From positions 2,456,501 to 2,520,500 of the forward strand of contig NZ_CP009122.1 of the NCBI RefSeq assembly GCF_000803645.1: 64,000 nt of DNA. Direction: 5' to 3'. The notes below the pieces were generated by a model, which was not told the origin of the DNA, did no database searches, and saw only the letters and a program-made list of their open reading frames with translations. Below, one piece after another: positions 1 through 8,517 of this stretch (position 1 is the first letter of the stretch; each line of letters starts with the position of its first letter). Position numbers and translations under genes: made by a program. This stretch comes from Sphingopyxis fribergensis (GTDB taxonomy: Bacteria > Pseudomonadota > Alphaproteobacteria > Sphingomonadales > Sphingomonadaceae).

Positions 1-1
1 C

Positions 2-655
2 GACCACCGCGACGTCGACGTCCCGCTTTCGGCGTTGGGCGAGGAACAATCGCGCGTGCTCGGCGAATGGTTCGCCGCCGACGAGGAAGAAGGTCGCCCC
101 GAAATCATGCTCGCCTCGCCCTATATCCGCGCGATCCAGACCGCCGAAATCTTCCGCGCCGCGGGGGGCTGCGAGCCCGACGAAAAGATTTGCGTCGACG
201 AACGCCTCCGCGAAAAGGAATTCGGCATCCTCGACGGGCTCACCCGGCTCGGCATCGCGGCGGCGCACCCCGAACAGGCCGAATTCCGCTCGGCGCTTGG
301 CAAATTCTACCATCGCCCGCCCGGAGGCGAGAGCTGGTGCGACGTCATCCTGCGCCTGCGCTCGCTACTCGACACCGTTTCGCTTCACTATGGCGGCCGG
401 CGCGTGATGATCGTCGCGCATCAGGTGGTCGTGCTGTGCCTGCGCACGATCATCGAAAATCTGGGCGAAAGGGAAATTCTCGCGATCGACAAGCAGGGCG
501 ACGTCGCCAATTGCGCGATCACCGAGTATCGCTTCGATCCGGGGGTCGGCCGCGACGGCAACCTCGTCCTGTCGCGCTATAATGTCACGGCACCGATGGC
601 GGGCGAGGTGCCCGTCACCCGCGAACCCGATGCGATGGTCGCAGCGCGTGGCTGA
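2..655 (+). CDS. Histidine phosphatase family protein, 5'-truncated by window edge
   Basis: The reading frame is open from base 2, so the gene starts outside the window and the N-terminal RHG catalytic motif is not visible. The visible part has the branch-2 features of the phosphoglycerate-mutase-like (histidine phosphatase) family: an SPYIRAIQTAE block after the missing motif, an REKEFG-LDG block, and MIVAHQVV carrying the second catalytic histidine. A TTG at 35 is only an internal codon. The substrate cannot be told; such enzymes remove phosphate from sugars or small metabolites in the cytoplasm. The stop overlaps the start of the NAD(P)H-hydrate dehydratase gene, so the two are probably co-transcribed. 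Confidence 0.85.
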   Translation, partial: DHRDVDVPLSALGEEQSRVLGEWFAADEEEGRPEIMLASPYIRAIQTAEIFRAAGGCEPDEKICVDERLREKEFGILDGLTRLGIAAAHPEQAEFRSALGKFYHRPPGGESWCDVILRLRSLLDTVSLHYGGRRVMIVAHQVVVLCLRTIIENLGEREILAIDKQGDVANCAITEYRFDPGVGRDGNLVLSRYNVTAPMAGEVPVTREPDAMVAARG

Positions 656-1529
656 CCCCGTCCCGCTCGACACCGCCTGGCTCAAGGCCAACCCGCTTCC
701 CGATCACCACGACAATGTCGACAAGAACGGCCGCGGCCGCGTGCTCGTCATCGGCGGATGCCGGCGCGTACCCGGCGGCATGCTGCTCACCGCAGAGGCT
801 GCATTCCGGGCGGGTGCGGGCAAGGTCACGATTGCCACGATCGCCTCCGCCGCGATCCCGATCGGCATCGCCTTTCCCGCCTGCGCGATCGTCGCGCTTC
901 CCGAAACCGCCGACGGCGAAATCGCGCCCGAAAGCGCCGAGCTGCTGCTCGCCGAAATCGCGGGCCATGATGCGGTCGTCTTCGGCCCCGCGATGATCGA
1001 CGAGGACGGCGTGCGGACGCTGCTCGCCGCGCTTCTCCCCGCGCTGCCCGACGACATGTTCCTGCTGCTCGACGCCGTCGCGCTTCGCGCCGCGACCGAT
1101 CATGTGGACGCCATCGCCGCGCGCGGCCGCCATATTGTGCTGACGCCGCACGAGGGTGAGCTGGCCGCGCTGCTCGGTATCGAAAAGGACGATGTGTCGC
1201 GCGATCCGCTGGCCGCACTCGCCCGGGCGGCGCAAACCTATGATGCGACGGTGATGGTCAAAGGCGCCACCAGCCATTTGATGGCTGGGGGAACGTGCCT
1301 CTCCTATGCCGGCGGCGGGCTCGGCCTTGCGGTCAGCGGGTCGGGCGACGTGCTCGCAGGCCTGATCGCCGGGCTCGGCGCACAAGACCTTCCGCCGCTC
1401 CAGGCCAGCGCATGGGGCATATGGCTGCACGGCGAGGCTGGGCGGCGATTGTCCGAAACGATCGGGCCGATCGGCTATCTCGCGCGCGAGCTGCTGCCGG
1501 TCGTTCCCGGCTTGATGCGCGGCGTCTAA
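630..1529 (+). CDS. nnrD: NAD(P)H-hydrate dehydratase (YjeF C-terminal / carbohydrate-kinase-like)
   Basis: About 299 residues of the ribokinase-like family that dehydrates hydrated NADH/NADPH with a nucleoside phosphate as energy source (metabolite repair, cytoplasm). Visible marks are an N-terminal GRVLVIGG-GGM-LT block, a TPHEGELAALLG segment and the phosphate-binding GSGDVLAGLIAGLG loop near the C-terminus. In many bacteria this domain is fused to the YjeF epimerase; here only the dehydratase domain is present. The start is uncertain: ATG at 630 and GTG at 648 are both in frame and both overlap the upstream gene. GTG 648 gives the length closest to the domain. An upstream extension to 582 is unlikely. 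Confidence 0.85.
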   Translation: MRWSQRVADPVPLDTAWLKANPLPDHHDNVDKNGRGRVLVIGGCRRVPGGMLLTAEAAFRAGAGKVTIATIASAAIPIGIAFPACAIVALPETADGEIAPESAELLLAEIAGHDAVVFGPAMIDEDGVRTLLAALLPALPDDMFLLLDAVALRAATDHVDAIAARGRHIVLTPHEGELAALLGIEKDDVSRDPLAALARAAQTYDATVMVKGATSHLMAGGTCLSYAGGGLGLAVSGSGDVLAGLIAGLGAQDLPPLQASAWGIWLHGEAGRRLSETIGPIGYLARELLPVVPGLMRGV

Positions 1530-1550
1530 GCCGGGCCGCTTCGGGCTTGG

Positions 1551-1702
1551 CAGCGAAAAGACGCTGGTTCGATATGCGATCGGGGAAATGGTGACCGGGC
1601 TGGATTCGAACCCGCCCGCATCGCTTGCCGATGCGGGCCAGCGAAAAATCGCTGGTTCGATACGCGATCGGGAAGATGGTGGCAGGGCTTGTATCGAACC
1701 AG
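1551..1702. repeat. Two tandem 88-bp-spaced units resembling tRNA 3' ends
   Basis: Two imperfect copies start at 1551 and 1639 (offset 88 bp). Read on the minus strand each holds a T-loop-like GGTTCGA, an acceptor-like stretch ending in CCA, a conserved CCGATCGC-TATCGAACCAGCG tract and a small hairpin (arms CCAGCGA/TCGCTGG in the second copy). The second copy also has a perfect 12-bp inverted repeat at 1652-1663 and 1691-1702, and a third stem lies at 1616-1638. No 5' half, D-arm or anticodon arm is present, so these are not functional tRNAs. Being next to a site-specific recombinase they may be remnants of attachment sites. Confidence 0.5.
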
Positions 1703-2094
1703 ATATTTATTTGTTTAACTCTCAGTACTTAGCGAACCGAGGTTTTAACCTTCCCCCACATATCCCCCCACATTTTTGAGACATTGGCGCCGAAAAATCG
1801 AACTGCGGTTTAGTGGAATCGAGATTGAGATCGCGCTGCAAAAGGTTAGCGGCCCCTTCATGGAGCAGGGCGATTCGGAAATGGGCGAGCTTCCCAGCAA
1901 CGGTAGCTTAGGCACAGCCGCGTTTGAGTTGGTTCAAGGGTGACGCTCAGCATCATGCCGCCACCTTCGAATCGCTTCTGACAGTTCTCAACCGTCGCAA
2001 GCGTGCATACCAGAATTCAGTCCGGCGACTTGTCATGGATTTGTCGGAATGCTTGCACAGACCGGCCAACCGCGTTTGGTCGAGTGGAGAGGGT
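1703..2094. other. Intergenic, AT-richer, upstream of recombinase
   Basis: About 390 bases without a convincing gene. The base composition drops compared with the phosphatase/dehydratase genes, which suits the edge of acquired DNA. An upstream in-frame extension of the recombinase reaches TTG 1924 and contains an ATG at 2035, but it adds residues with no match to the family's N-terminus. Confidence 0.4.
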
Positions 2095-3735
2095 GTGTTG
2101 CAAAAACGTGTTCATCGAGATCCGGCAGGGGAAAAGATCTCCGCCGCGCAGTACATCCGGATGTCAACGGAACATCAGCGCTACTCGCCCGACAGCCAGC
2201 GCGCAGCGATAGCCACCTTCGCCGATGCTCGCGGGTTCGAAATCGTCGAGACCTACGTTGACGCGGGACGAAGCGGACTCACCTTGGCCGGCAGGCCAGC
2301 CCTAAAGCAGCTGTTTGCCGACGTCCTCTCGGGGGAAGCAAATTTCCGCGCTATTTTGGTTCTGGATGTGAGCCGATGGGGCAGATTTCAGGACACCGAT
2401 CAGTCCGCGCACTACGAATATATGTGTCGAGCCGCTGGAGTCCAAGTCCACTACTGCATGGAGCCGTTCGACAATGACGGTGACGCGCTGTCGTCCATGA
2501 TGAAACATATGAAGCGCGTGATGGCAGCCGAGTTTAGCCGGGAGCTGTCCGTAAAAATCTCGCGGGCGCAGCGACATCAAGCCGGCCTCGGTTTCAAGCA
2601 AGGAGGCGATCCACCGCTAGGAATGCGGCGTCAAGTCGTCGATGAGAGCGGCAAGCCGCGAATGATTTTGCTCCGCGGCCAACGCAAGGCATTGATTACC
2701 GACAAAGTGGTCTGGGTCCGAGGGCCATCACGTGAGATTGCGCTCGTTCGACGCATTTTCCATCTGTTCGTGGAAGACAAGTTACGTCTCGGGCAGATCG
2801 AATCCTGGCTCAATTGTCGAAGCCATAAACAAGCCAATGGAAAACCGTGGACCACGAGCGCAGTCCGGCGAACATTGACCCAGAATCTTTATTCCGGCCG
2901 ATATGTCTTCGGAAAACGTGTCAGCAATCTGGGGCGCCCTACATTTACCGAGCCAAGCGACTGGGTGACGGCAAAAGTCACGACGCAAATCATTCCCACC
3001 ATACTTTTTCAAGCGGCTCAGCAGCGTCTCGGTGCTATCACTCGCAGAGTCTACTCGGAGAATGAACTCAAGGCGGGACTCGCGCGCCTATTGAAAGAGG
3101 AAGGCCATTTATCTGGCCGACTAATTAAGCGCTGCGCCTACTTGCCGTCTCCTGAAGCCATCGACACGCGATATGGAAGCCTTGCGGCGGCATTCCGTCT
3201 GGTTGGATATGAGATGCCATCTCGGATCAAAAAGAACGCCAGCGGGAAACCCTACTCCGATGAAGACCTTTTGGATGAACTGCGCCGCATTCATCGGGAA
3301 AGAGGATATCTGAGTGGTCATGCAATTCAGGCGGATGCTGGTGCCCCGAACCGGAAATATTTCATCCGGAGGTTCGGTTCCCTAGCCAAGGCGTTCGAAC
3401 TGGCCGGATTTAAAATCACAACGGCCGAACGTCGAAGGGCAGCGGCGGGGTATCGCGAAGAACATGGCATATCCAGTAAACCGCCCAAGGTTTCAATACG
3501 CCGCAATCAGGACGGCTCACCGATCACCGATGAGGATCTTATCGGTCATTTAAGGCGCCTACTGGCCAAGCATGGCTATCTGTCAGTCCAGCTGATCGAT
3601 TCAGCCCCGGAGGTTCCCGCCAAAAACGTTTACCGCAGGAGGTTTGGCGGGCTCAGAGCAGCATATGCCCGTGCAGGTTACTTTGGCACCCATAGCGAAA
3701 TCGTGCGCGCTGCAAGAGCACGGCTCGGCGCGTGA
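2095..3735 (+). CDS. Serine recombinase with three C-terminal HNH-type repeats
   Basis: About 546 residues. The N-terminal resolvase domain has the catalytic serine in YIRMSTEHQ (about residue 24), followed by LVLDVSRWGR and the recombinase domain (IFHLFVEDKLRLGQIESWLN ... TSAVRRTLTQNLYSGRYVFGK). From about residue 320 three modules of about 55 residues repeat the pattern DEDLL-LRR----GYLS...RRFGSL-KAFE-AG, which resembles the homing-endonuclease-associated HNH repeat. That tail is unusual for a serine recombinase and probably binds DNA. Start chosen at GTG 2095: GGAG lies 5 nt upstream (2086-2089); TTG 2098 is equally possible. Lower GC and different codon use than neighbours suggest transfer. 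It probably mobilises the surrounding DNA using a site such as the 1551-1702 repeats, which is an inference. Confidence 0.85.
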   Translation: MLQKRVHRDPAGEKISAAQYIRMSTEHQRYSPDSQRAAIATFADARGFEIVETYVDAGRSGLTLAGRPALKQLFADVLSGEANFRAILVLDVSRWGRFQDTDQSAHYEYMCRAAGVQVHYCMEPFDNDGDALSSMMKHMKRVMAAEFSRELSVKISRAQRHQAGLGFKQGGDPPLGMRRQVVDESGKPRMILLRGQRKALITDKVVWVRGPSREIALVRRIFHLFVEDKLRLGQIESWLNCRSHKQANGKPWTTSAVRRTLTQNLYSGRYVFGKRVSNLGRPTFTEPSDWVTAKVTTQIIPTILFQAAQQRLGAITRRVYSENELKAGLARLLKEEGHLSGRLIKRCAYLPSPEAIDTRYGSLAAAFRLVGYEMPSRIKKNASGKPYSDEDLLDELRRIHRERGYLSGHAIQADAGAPNRKYFIRRFGSLAKAFELAGFKITTAERRRAAAGYREEHGISSKPPKVSIRRNQDGSPITDEDLIGHLRRLLAKHGYLSVQLIDSAPEVPAKNVYRRRFGGLRAAYARAGYFGTHSEIVRAARARLGA

Positions 3736-4371
3736 TCAGGGTGAGTCCGACCTTGAACAGAACGAAGCAAGGTTCATGCGCGACGGCTGCTGGAGCGATC
3801 GAATGGATCTTAACGCTCAGTCGATAGCCGCCTCTCCATCTACGCACGCCGATGGCTTCACGTGACTGATAAAATCCGTCTGTTACTCTTGGAGAATCCT
3901 GACTAACTCGAATCACCATAACATTGAACTTATTGCTATATCCCGCAGCAGCGCCGCGCTTGGGTTTAGAAAACAATGACTATCGGGCCAGCCAATTTTG
4001 TGGCTAATTGTCGATGAGGCTTGAGGCACAGGAACTATGGATGGGCGATATTTTCAACTGATCGTTAATGAGACAGGCAATGAGTAGGTCCAACGAGACA
4101 CGCGGCAAATGGCCTGCAGTGGAGCGGCGTCGATTGCTGGCTTCTATCCGGTGCCTGCTGCGTGTCCTCCCAAGTTTGCAGCCCGTCATCGAGGCTCAAG
4201 CGCTTTTGCTCTGGGCAGCTTCACATTCGGACAGCGACAGTTCGCTGAAAGCGAAATCTCGCGAGCGAACTGGAAAGATGGCGATCTGCACGTTCGCAGT
4301 CCGGGTCTCCACGAGCACGGGGTGCCGGTGAGCGATCGTTTCGCACCAGATCGCCGACATGAGGGGCAGCA
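3736..4371. other. Intergenic between recombinase and PilZ-XRE gene
   Basis: About 640 bases with no gene I can support. Short reading frames at 4068-4331 and 4109-4375 are open on the plus strand but have arginine/serine-rich, family-less translations. They may be debris of recombination. No dyad of the GTNTC-N5-GGGAC type is present here. Confidence 0.4.
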
Positions 4372-5019
4372 ATGACCGTCGCCGCCTACCTTCATAGAGT
4401 TGAAGATCAGCCTGGCCAGGCAAAAGAGACGCGGATGCGGTTCGAAGGGGCAGTCCCAAGGACTGGAGAAACCGAGGTTCTCGTACACAATATTTCCGAA
4501 CTGGGCATGGTGTTTGAAACGGACGAAGCGTTCGCGATCGGCGATCCGATCGACATTAAGCTGCCCCAAAGTGGTGCCACTCGGGCGCGCGTGGCGTGGA
4601 CCAGCGGGCGACTGATCGGACTTGACTTTGACTTGCCGATCTCGCGCATATCGCTCGGTACCGCACGACTTCGCGACGCGGTATCCGTCGGACCAGACGG
4701 ACCCGATTCCGCGAACCGCATGGAAAGCTTTGGCATGCGGGTGCAGCGCCTTCGCCTTGCGCTTGGCATGTCGCAAGGACAGTTGGCCAAGCATATGAAT
4801 GTTAGCGATCCGGCAGTTTGCGGTTGGGAACTGAACAGGACCAGACCCAAGCCGGGTCGAATGGAAGCACTGGCGGAAATTCTGGGCGTCAGCATGGCCG
4901 ATCTTCTTGGCGAACAGGCAGTATTCCCGCTCTCTGCAACAATCGACAGTGCGCGCCAGGCTATTGCTCTAGCCGCCGGCGTAACTCAAGATCGGGTAAG
5001 GATAAATATCGAGGTATGA
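4372..5019 (+). CDS. PilZ domain - XRE helix-turn-helix fusion regulator (copy 1)
   Basis: 215 residues. An N-terminal PilZ-like beta-barrel (about residues 20-105) carries the second PilZ motif as HNISELGM, but no clear RxxxR first motif is seen, so c-di-GMP binding is doubtful. Residues about 120-180 form an XRE-type HTH: FGMRVQRLRLALGMSQGQLAKHMNVSDPAVCGWE, then a PKPGRMEALAEILGVSMADLLG segment. The last residues, DRVRINIEV, recur almost exactly in the second copy at 8518-9201. It is probably a cytoplasmic DNA-binding regulator responding to a ligand through PilZ. Its position next to PEP-CTERM and surface-modification genes suggests control of envelope/exopolysaccharide functions; this is inferred. 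Confidence 0.8.
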   Translation: MTVAAYLHRVEDQPGQAKETRMRFEGAVPRTGETEVLVHNISELGMVFETDEAFAIGDPIDIKLPQSGATRARVAWTSGRLIGLDFDLPISRISLGTARLRDAVSVGPDGPDSANRMESFGMRVQRLRLALGMSQGQLAKHMNVSDPAVCGWELNRTRPKPGRMEALAEILGVSMADLLGEQAVFPLSATIDSARQAIALAAGVTQDRVRINIEV

Positions 5020-5576
5020 CCGGGTAGCGCGGCAATCCAGGTCGGGGGCCCACCACTCCCGGCACGGATTTTATCTACCCTTTGGCGCCGGTCCCCAAGG
5101 GCCGGCACCACTACTCACAACCTTTTCGCAGCGATAGTGCAGATGATGACCATGGAAGGTACAGGCGTGCCTCGGTCTGACAGATGGCACCCAACCCCCG
5201 CGCCGGAACTTGTGCACGACAGTTGTTATTTTCACAACCCCACTCCCTGAGGCGTCTCTCCGGGAGGGGGCGACTGGTCGATTTGACGGGGGAGCCAGTC
5301 CCATACCTTGCTGTGCCGGAATGCCGGAAGTCATCCCGCCACCAGTGATCGCGAGCGCCGCGCCTGTCTCGCCAAACCTCAAACACCAAAGAGTTATCCC
5401 AGTCGCCCCGTCCACAAGCTCAGCCGCGCCATAAGACAGTCGAATTTCGTCTCATAGCGGGACACAAACCCGGAATGGTCGTTTGCGTTCCCAGTCCGTT
5501 ACTGGCACGTTTACCTTGCGTTGCCCTCGATCCGTTCGCGGATGCGAGGGCCTAATTTTATTACGGGGGAAAATTC
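5020..5576. other. Long leader/intergenic region upstream of PEP-CTERM gene
   Basis: About 560 bases with no credible coding region (a minus-strand frame at 5071-5415 lacks any family signal). It contains a GTNTC-N5-GGGAC dyad at 5449-5463 and a GGGGGAAA ribosome-binding stretch just before the start codon at 5577. Confidence 0.45.
5449..5463 (+). promoter_or_regulatory. Putative operator dyad GTCTC-ATAGC-GGGAC
   Basis: A 15-bp imperfect inverted repeat ending 113 nt upstream of the PEP-CTERM start at 5577. The same GTNTC-N5-GGGAC pattern occurs at 11155, 14314 (inverted), 41153 and 43463 (minus strand). Beyond the core, this copy and the one at 11155 share AGCGGGACACA. Confidence 0.55.
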
Positions 5577-6233
5577 ATGATCCGCGCATTTGCTGCCGCC
5601 TTGCTTGTGATGCTGTTCGCAGCTCCAGCTCAGGCGGACACTTACACTCAGGCCAACTTCTCGTCAGGCATTTTTGGCGGCGACGCGAATGTGCGCGATC
5701 CCTTGCTCAACCCCTATTTCCCGAGCGATCCGTTCAGCGGAAGCTTCGTCTACGACAATAATCTTGTTCCCGCCGCCGGCACCGGGTTCGTGAACGTGAT
5801 GATCAACAGCTATCCAGACATTGCCGCGATTTCAGCTGCTGATGCATTCAAGTTCGACTTTGGTTCTTATGTATTCACGCTTGCCGACGATCCGCTGGCG
5901 ATGATTCAATACAATAATGGCCAATTTAACGGGTTCGTCTTCAATACGACGTTTGCCTTCGAGGGAGCCAATTACCTGTTCAACCTGAACGGCGGCACGC
6001 TCACCGTTCGGTCGGAAGCCGATCCGTTCGGCCAGCCCTACATCAATGGCTATACGAACATCGGTAACGGCAGCCTCACTGGCCAGACCGCTTATACCCC
6101 GTCGACCGCGCCGCCGGTCGGGGCAGTGCCCGAACCGTCGACTTGGGCGATGATGCTTCTGGGGTTCGGTTTCGTAGGCTATGCCCTCCGCACGACAAGG
6201 CGCCGCCGCAACGCGGTGCCTGCTTTCGCCTGA
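5577..6233 (+). CDS. PEP-CTERM sorting-domain protein 1
   Basis: 218 residues with an N-terminal signal peptide (hydrophobic stretch ending APAQA-DT) and a C-terminal sorting tail VPEPSTWAMMLLGFGFVGYA followed by an arginine cluster. This PEP motif, transmembrane helix and basic end are recognised by exosortases; the matching enzyme is the XrtV at 14408. The body is rich in Gly, Asn, Phe and Tyr with no known enzymatic motif, so a structural surface or matrix protein is likely. A GGGGGAAA stretch precedes ATG 5577. It is followed by a strong terminator, so it is probably a single-gene transcript driven from the region holding the dyad at 5449. Confidence 0.9.
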   Translation: MIRAFAAALLVMLFAAPAQADTYTQANFSSGIFGGDANVRDPLLNPYFPSDPFSGSFVYDNNLVPAAGTGFVNVMINSYPDIAAISAADAFKFDFGSYVFTLADDPLAMIQYNNGQFNGFVFNTTFAFEGANYLFNLNGGTLTVRSEADPFGQPYINGYTNIGNGSLTGQTAYTPSTAPPVGAVPEPSTWAMMLLGFGFVGYALRTTRRRRNAVPAFA

Positions 6234-6253
6234 ACGATCGATATGCCGAACGC

Positions 6254-6277
6254 CGCCGCCATTTCCGGCGGCGTTTT
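6254..6277 (+). terminator. Rho-independent terminator after PEP-CTERM protein 1
   Basis: Stem CGCCGCC / GGCGGCG (6254-6260 and 6267-6273) with loop ATTTCC, followed directly by TTTT. Confidence 0.75.
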
Positions 6278-6456
6278 GCTGCCTGTCGAACCAAGCCGTC
6301 CGGGAGCCAAGACCGGTTCGGCGATCGGCAGCCCGGCCTGCCAGCTCGATACGAAGGGGCGATCGAAGCCAAAGCCTTGAGCAAGCCGAATATGAACGCG
6401 CTAGACAGTCGATCAAAACTGCCTAGCATTCGCACCATCCGTCAGTCTGGGAAGCC

Positions 6457-7527
6457 TTGATGCTGTTATCTGCGGGAGGGGAGCGGGCGCCGCTGAAACA
6501 TTTGCCGCTGCTCGACGGATGGCGAGCGATGAGCATCATGCTTGTTCTCGCGGGTCACCTGTTCCCCATCGGCCCTAGCGGATGGCAACTCAACGCCCCG
6601 GTCGCCGCTACCGGGATGGTGATGTTTTTCACCCTTTCAGGCTTTTTGATCACGCGATTCCTGATCGAGGACGGCAATATCCGGCGCTTTCTGATCCGCC
6701 GGCTTCTGCGCATCGTTCCTCTGGGATGGCTCGGAATGCTGATTGCTTTCGCTGTCGCGGGCGGTGCCACCGCCGGGCAGGTCGCCGGGAACCTCCTTTT
6801 CGTGGCAAACATCCCGCCGTCGTCGCTTGTCGCGCCCGGAGCGCATTTCTGGAGTCTCTGCCTCGAGGTCCAGTTCTATCTGTCGATCGCCCTACTCGTC
6901 GCGGTAGGCGGCAAGCGCGCGTTGATGGTCGTCCCGCTGGCCTGCCTCGCAATCACCTGCGCGCGCATATACTGGGATCAACCCGTTACGATCGTGTCAT
7001 GGTTCCGGGCCGACGAGATACTCGCCGGGGCCACGCTCGCGCTCATCTATGAGGGATGGCTTGGCGAACGAGCCCGAAAGCTCGTTTCGATGCCAAGTCT
7101 CTTTCTGCTTCTGCCGCTCGTCTTTGCCAGCGGCGACATGCGGACCGGTTTCCTGCCGTATCTGCGGCCGTATCTTTCGGCTCTCATGATCGGTGCCTCA
7201 CTCTACAATGCGCCCGGCTGGCTGCGTCGGCTCTGTGAGTGGCGCATCGTCACCTACGTCGCCCGGACATCTTACGCCCTTTATGTTTTCCACGGAATAT
7301 TCGCGCACACTTGGCTCGGTGCGGGCGATACGCTCGTAAAATACGCCAAACGCCCTCTGCTGCTTGCGGTTACCATCGCGTGCGCGCATATGTCCACGTT
7401 CCATTATGAGCGGCGCTGGAATTCTTTGGGCCGGCGTTTGACGAAGCGTACGCCTGAACCAATTCCGCCCGGCAGCAATGTGGCGAACGCCCCGGTTTCG
7501 ACAAAACAGATCGTCGAGCCTCGCTAA
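6457..7527 (+). CDS. Acyltransferase 3 family membrane protein (OafA/YrhL-like)
   Basis: 356 residues, with about ten hydrophobic helices and the family signature near the N-terminus: LPLLDGWRAMSIMLVLAGHL (Arg and His of the active region) and FFTLSGFLIT, followed by RRLLRIVPLGW. Such integral inner-membrane enzymes transfer O-acetyl or succinyl groups onto surface polysaccharides or lipids. It lies between a PEP-CTERM gene and an FkbM methyltransferase and so may decorate the exopolysaccharide made by the 14-41 kb locus; the substrate is not visible from sequence. Two adjacent ATGs (6457 and 6460) can start it. Confidence 0.85.
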   Translation: MMLLSAGGERAPLKHLPLLDGWRAMSIMLVLAGHLFPIGPSGWQLNAPVAATGMVMFFTLSGFLITRFLIEDGNIRRFLIRRLLRIVPLGWLGMLIAFAVAGGATAGQVAGNLLFVANIPPSSLVAPGAHFWSLCLEVQFYLSIALLVAVGGKRALMVVPLACLAITCARIYWDQPVTIVSWFRADEILAGATLALIYEGWLGERARKLVSMPSLFLLLPLVFASGDMRTGFLPYLRPYLSALMIGASLYNAPGWLRRLCEWRIVTYVARTSYALYVFHGIFAHTWLGAGDTLVKYAKRPLLLAVTIACAHMSTFHYERRWNSLGRRLTKRTPEPIPPGSNVANAPVSTKQIVEPR

Positions 7528-7671
7528 TGATCGACGATGGCAGTACCCCGGGTAGGCCTGAAGACACAGATTTTGACGGGCGTCGGCTTGGCCTGGCAGC
7601 CGCGCAACTAAGGCCATCCGCCGTCGATCCGATCGCCCGCCAGAATTTAAATCCCATTGGAGTGCCGCTGC

Positions 7672-8361
7672 ATGCGTAGTCAGATAAAGCGATTGCTGGG
7701 TATTGCGGAGCCCGTGTCGCCAGAGATCGCCGCCTACCAGCGGCTGAAAACGAAGGGCTTCATGCCCGACCGCATCATCGACGTCGGCGCTTACGAGGGA
7801 TCGTGGACGCGGTTGGTGCGCAGCGTATTCGACAAAGTTCCCGTCACCATGATCGAGGCGCAAGATGGCAAAAGACCGATACTCGATGCAGTTTGTCGCG
7901 AAATATCGGATACAAGCCTCGTGTCCGCGCTCTTGGGGTCGGTCGGCGGCACATCCGTGACCTTTTACGAAATGGAGACCGGATCGTCGACCCGACCGGA
8001 AAACAGCAATGTCGCCCGGCAAGAAAGGGTCATGACGACACGAACGCTCGACGATGTCATCGATGGTTCAGGGACCGCATTGTTCCTCAAGATAGATGTG
8101 CAAGGTTCCGAGCTCGATGTCCTGACCGCCGGTCAGAAAACGCTGGCGCGCTGCGAAGTGGTGCAACTAGAGACAGCGCTGCTCCCTTATAATGCAGGCG
8201 CACCGCAGATGACCCAAGTTCTCGTCCAAATGGAAGAATGGGGATTTTCACCCTTCGATTTTGCGGGCTTTATCCGCCCCAATGGCGTCGACCTGGTTCA
8301 GACCGATGTCCTTTTCGTGCGCACGAATTCCACGCTGCGCGCGAAGCAATTCCATTTCTGA
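7672..8361 (+). CDS. FkbM family methyltransferase (copy 1)
   Basis: About 229 residues. The SAM-binding motif I is seen in RIIDVGAYEGSWTR, followed by MIEAQ, an LDDVIDGSGTALFLKIDVQGSE block and a final VDVLFVR-like strand, in the order typical of FkbM methyltransferases. They O-methylate sugars or other small substrates and are common in polysaccharide loci. ATG 7672 was chosen because GGAG lies 9 nt upstream; the TTG at 7657 is less likely. It follows the acyltransferase by about 145 nt. The two may act on the same glycan, which is inferred from position only. Confidence 0.85.
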   Translation: MRSQIKRLLGIAEPVSPEIAAYQRLKTKGFMPDRIIDVGAYEGSWTRLVRSVFDKVPVTMIEAQDGKRPILDAVCREISDTSLVSALLGSVGGTSVTFYEMETGSSTRPENSNVARQERVMTTRTLDDVIDGSGTALFLKIDVQGSELDVLTAGQKTLARCEVVQLETALLPYNAGAPQMTQVLVQMEEWGFSPFDFAGFIRPNGVDLVQTDVLFVRTNSTLRAKQFHF

Positions 8362-8517
8362 ATTCCCGATCATCGCCGCGGCGGGTGAGCTCTGCTCAAG
8401 TGCGGGCTCGAAAGAACGTGGATTGAAGAGGTCAGCTCAGCGAAGGCCTCTGCATTCGATCCGACCTCTTAGTTCCGTAATCATCCCATTGCGCAGGGCT
8501 TCAACGGGGGGAGTCTG

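Noticed and set aside
615..1430. Long minus-strand frame opposite the NAD(P)H-hydrate dehydratase gene
   Set aside because: It mirrors a well-supported plus-strand enzyme, is His/Arg/Gly-rich and has no family features; typical antisense frame in GC-rich DNA.
1590..1640. A tRNA gene on the minus strand (T-arm-like sequence with CCA)
   Set aside because: No D-arm, anticodon arm or 5' acceptor strand can be found, and the T-stem has a mismatch; reported as repeat instead.
5071..5415. Minus-strand frame in the leader of PEP-CTERM protein 1
   Set aside because: No family resemblance, no ribosome-binding site, unusual composition.
5459..5483. EcfG-type promoter (GGGAC ... 16 nt ... CGTT)
   Set aside because: The CGTT spacing is seen only at the first dyad; the other four copies have no matching -10 element, so a dyad operator fits better than a sigma-factor site.
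7198..8022. 274-codon minus-strand frame across acyltransferase and FkbM genes
   Set aside because: Covers two supported plus-strand genes and is Arg/His-rich; antisense shadow.
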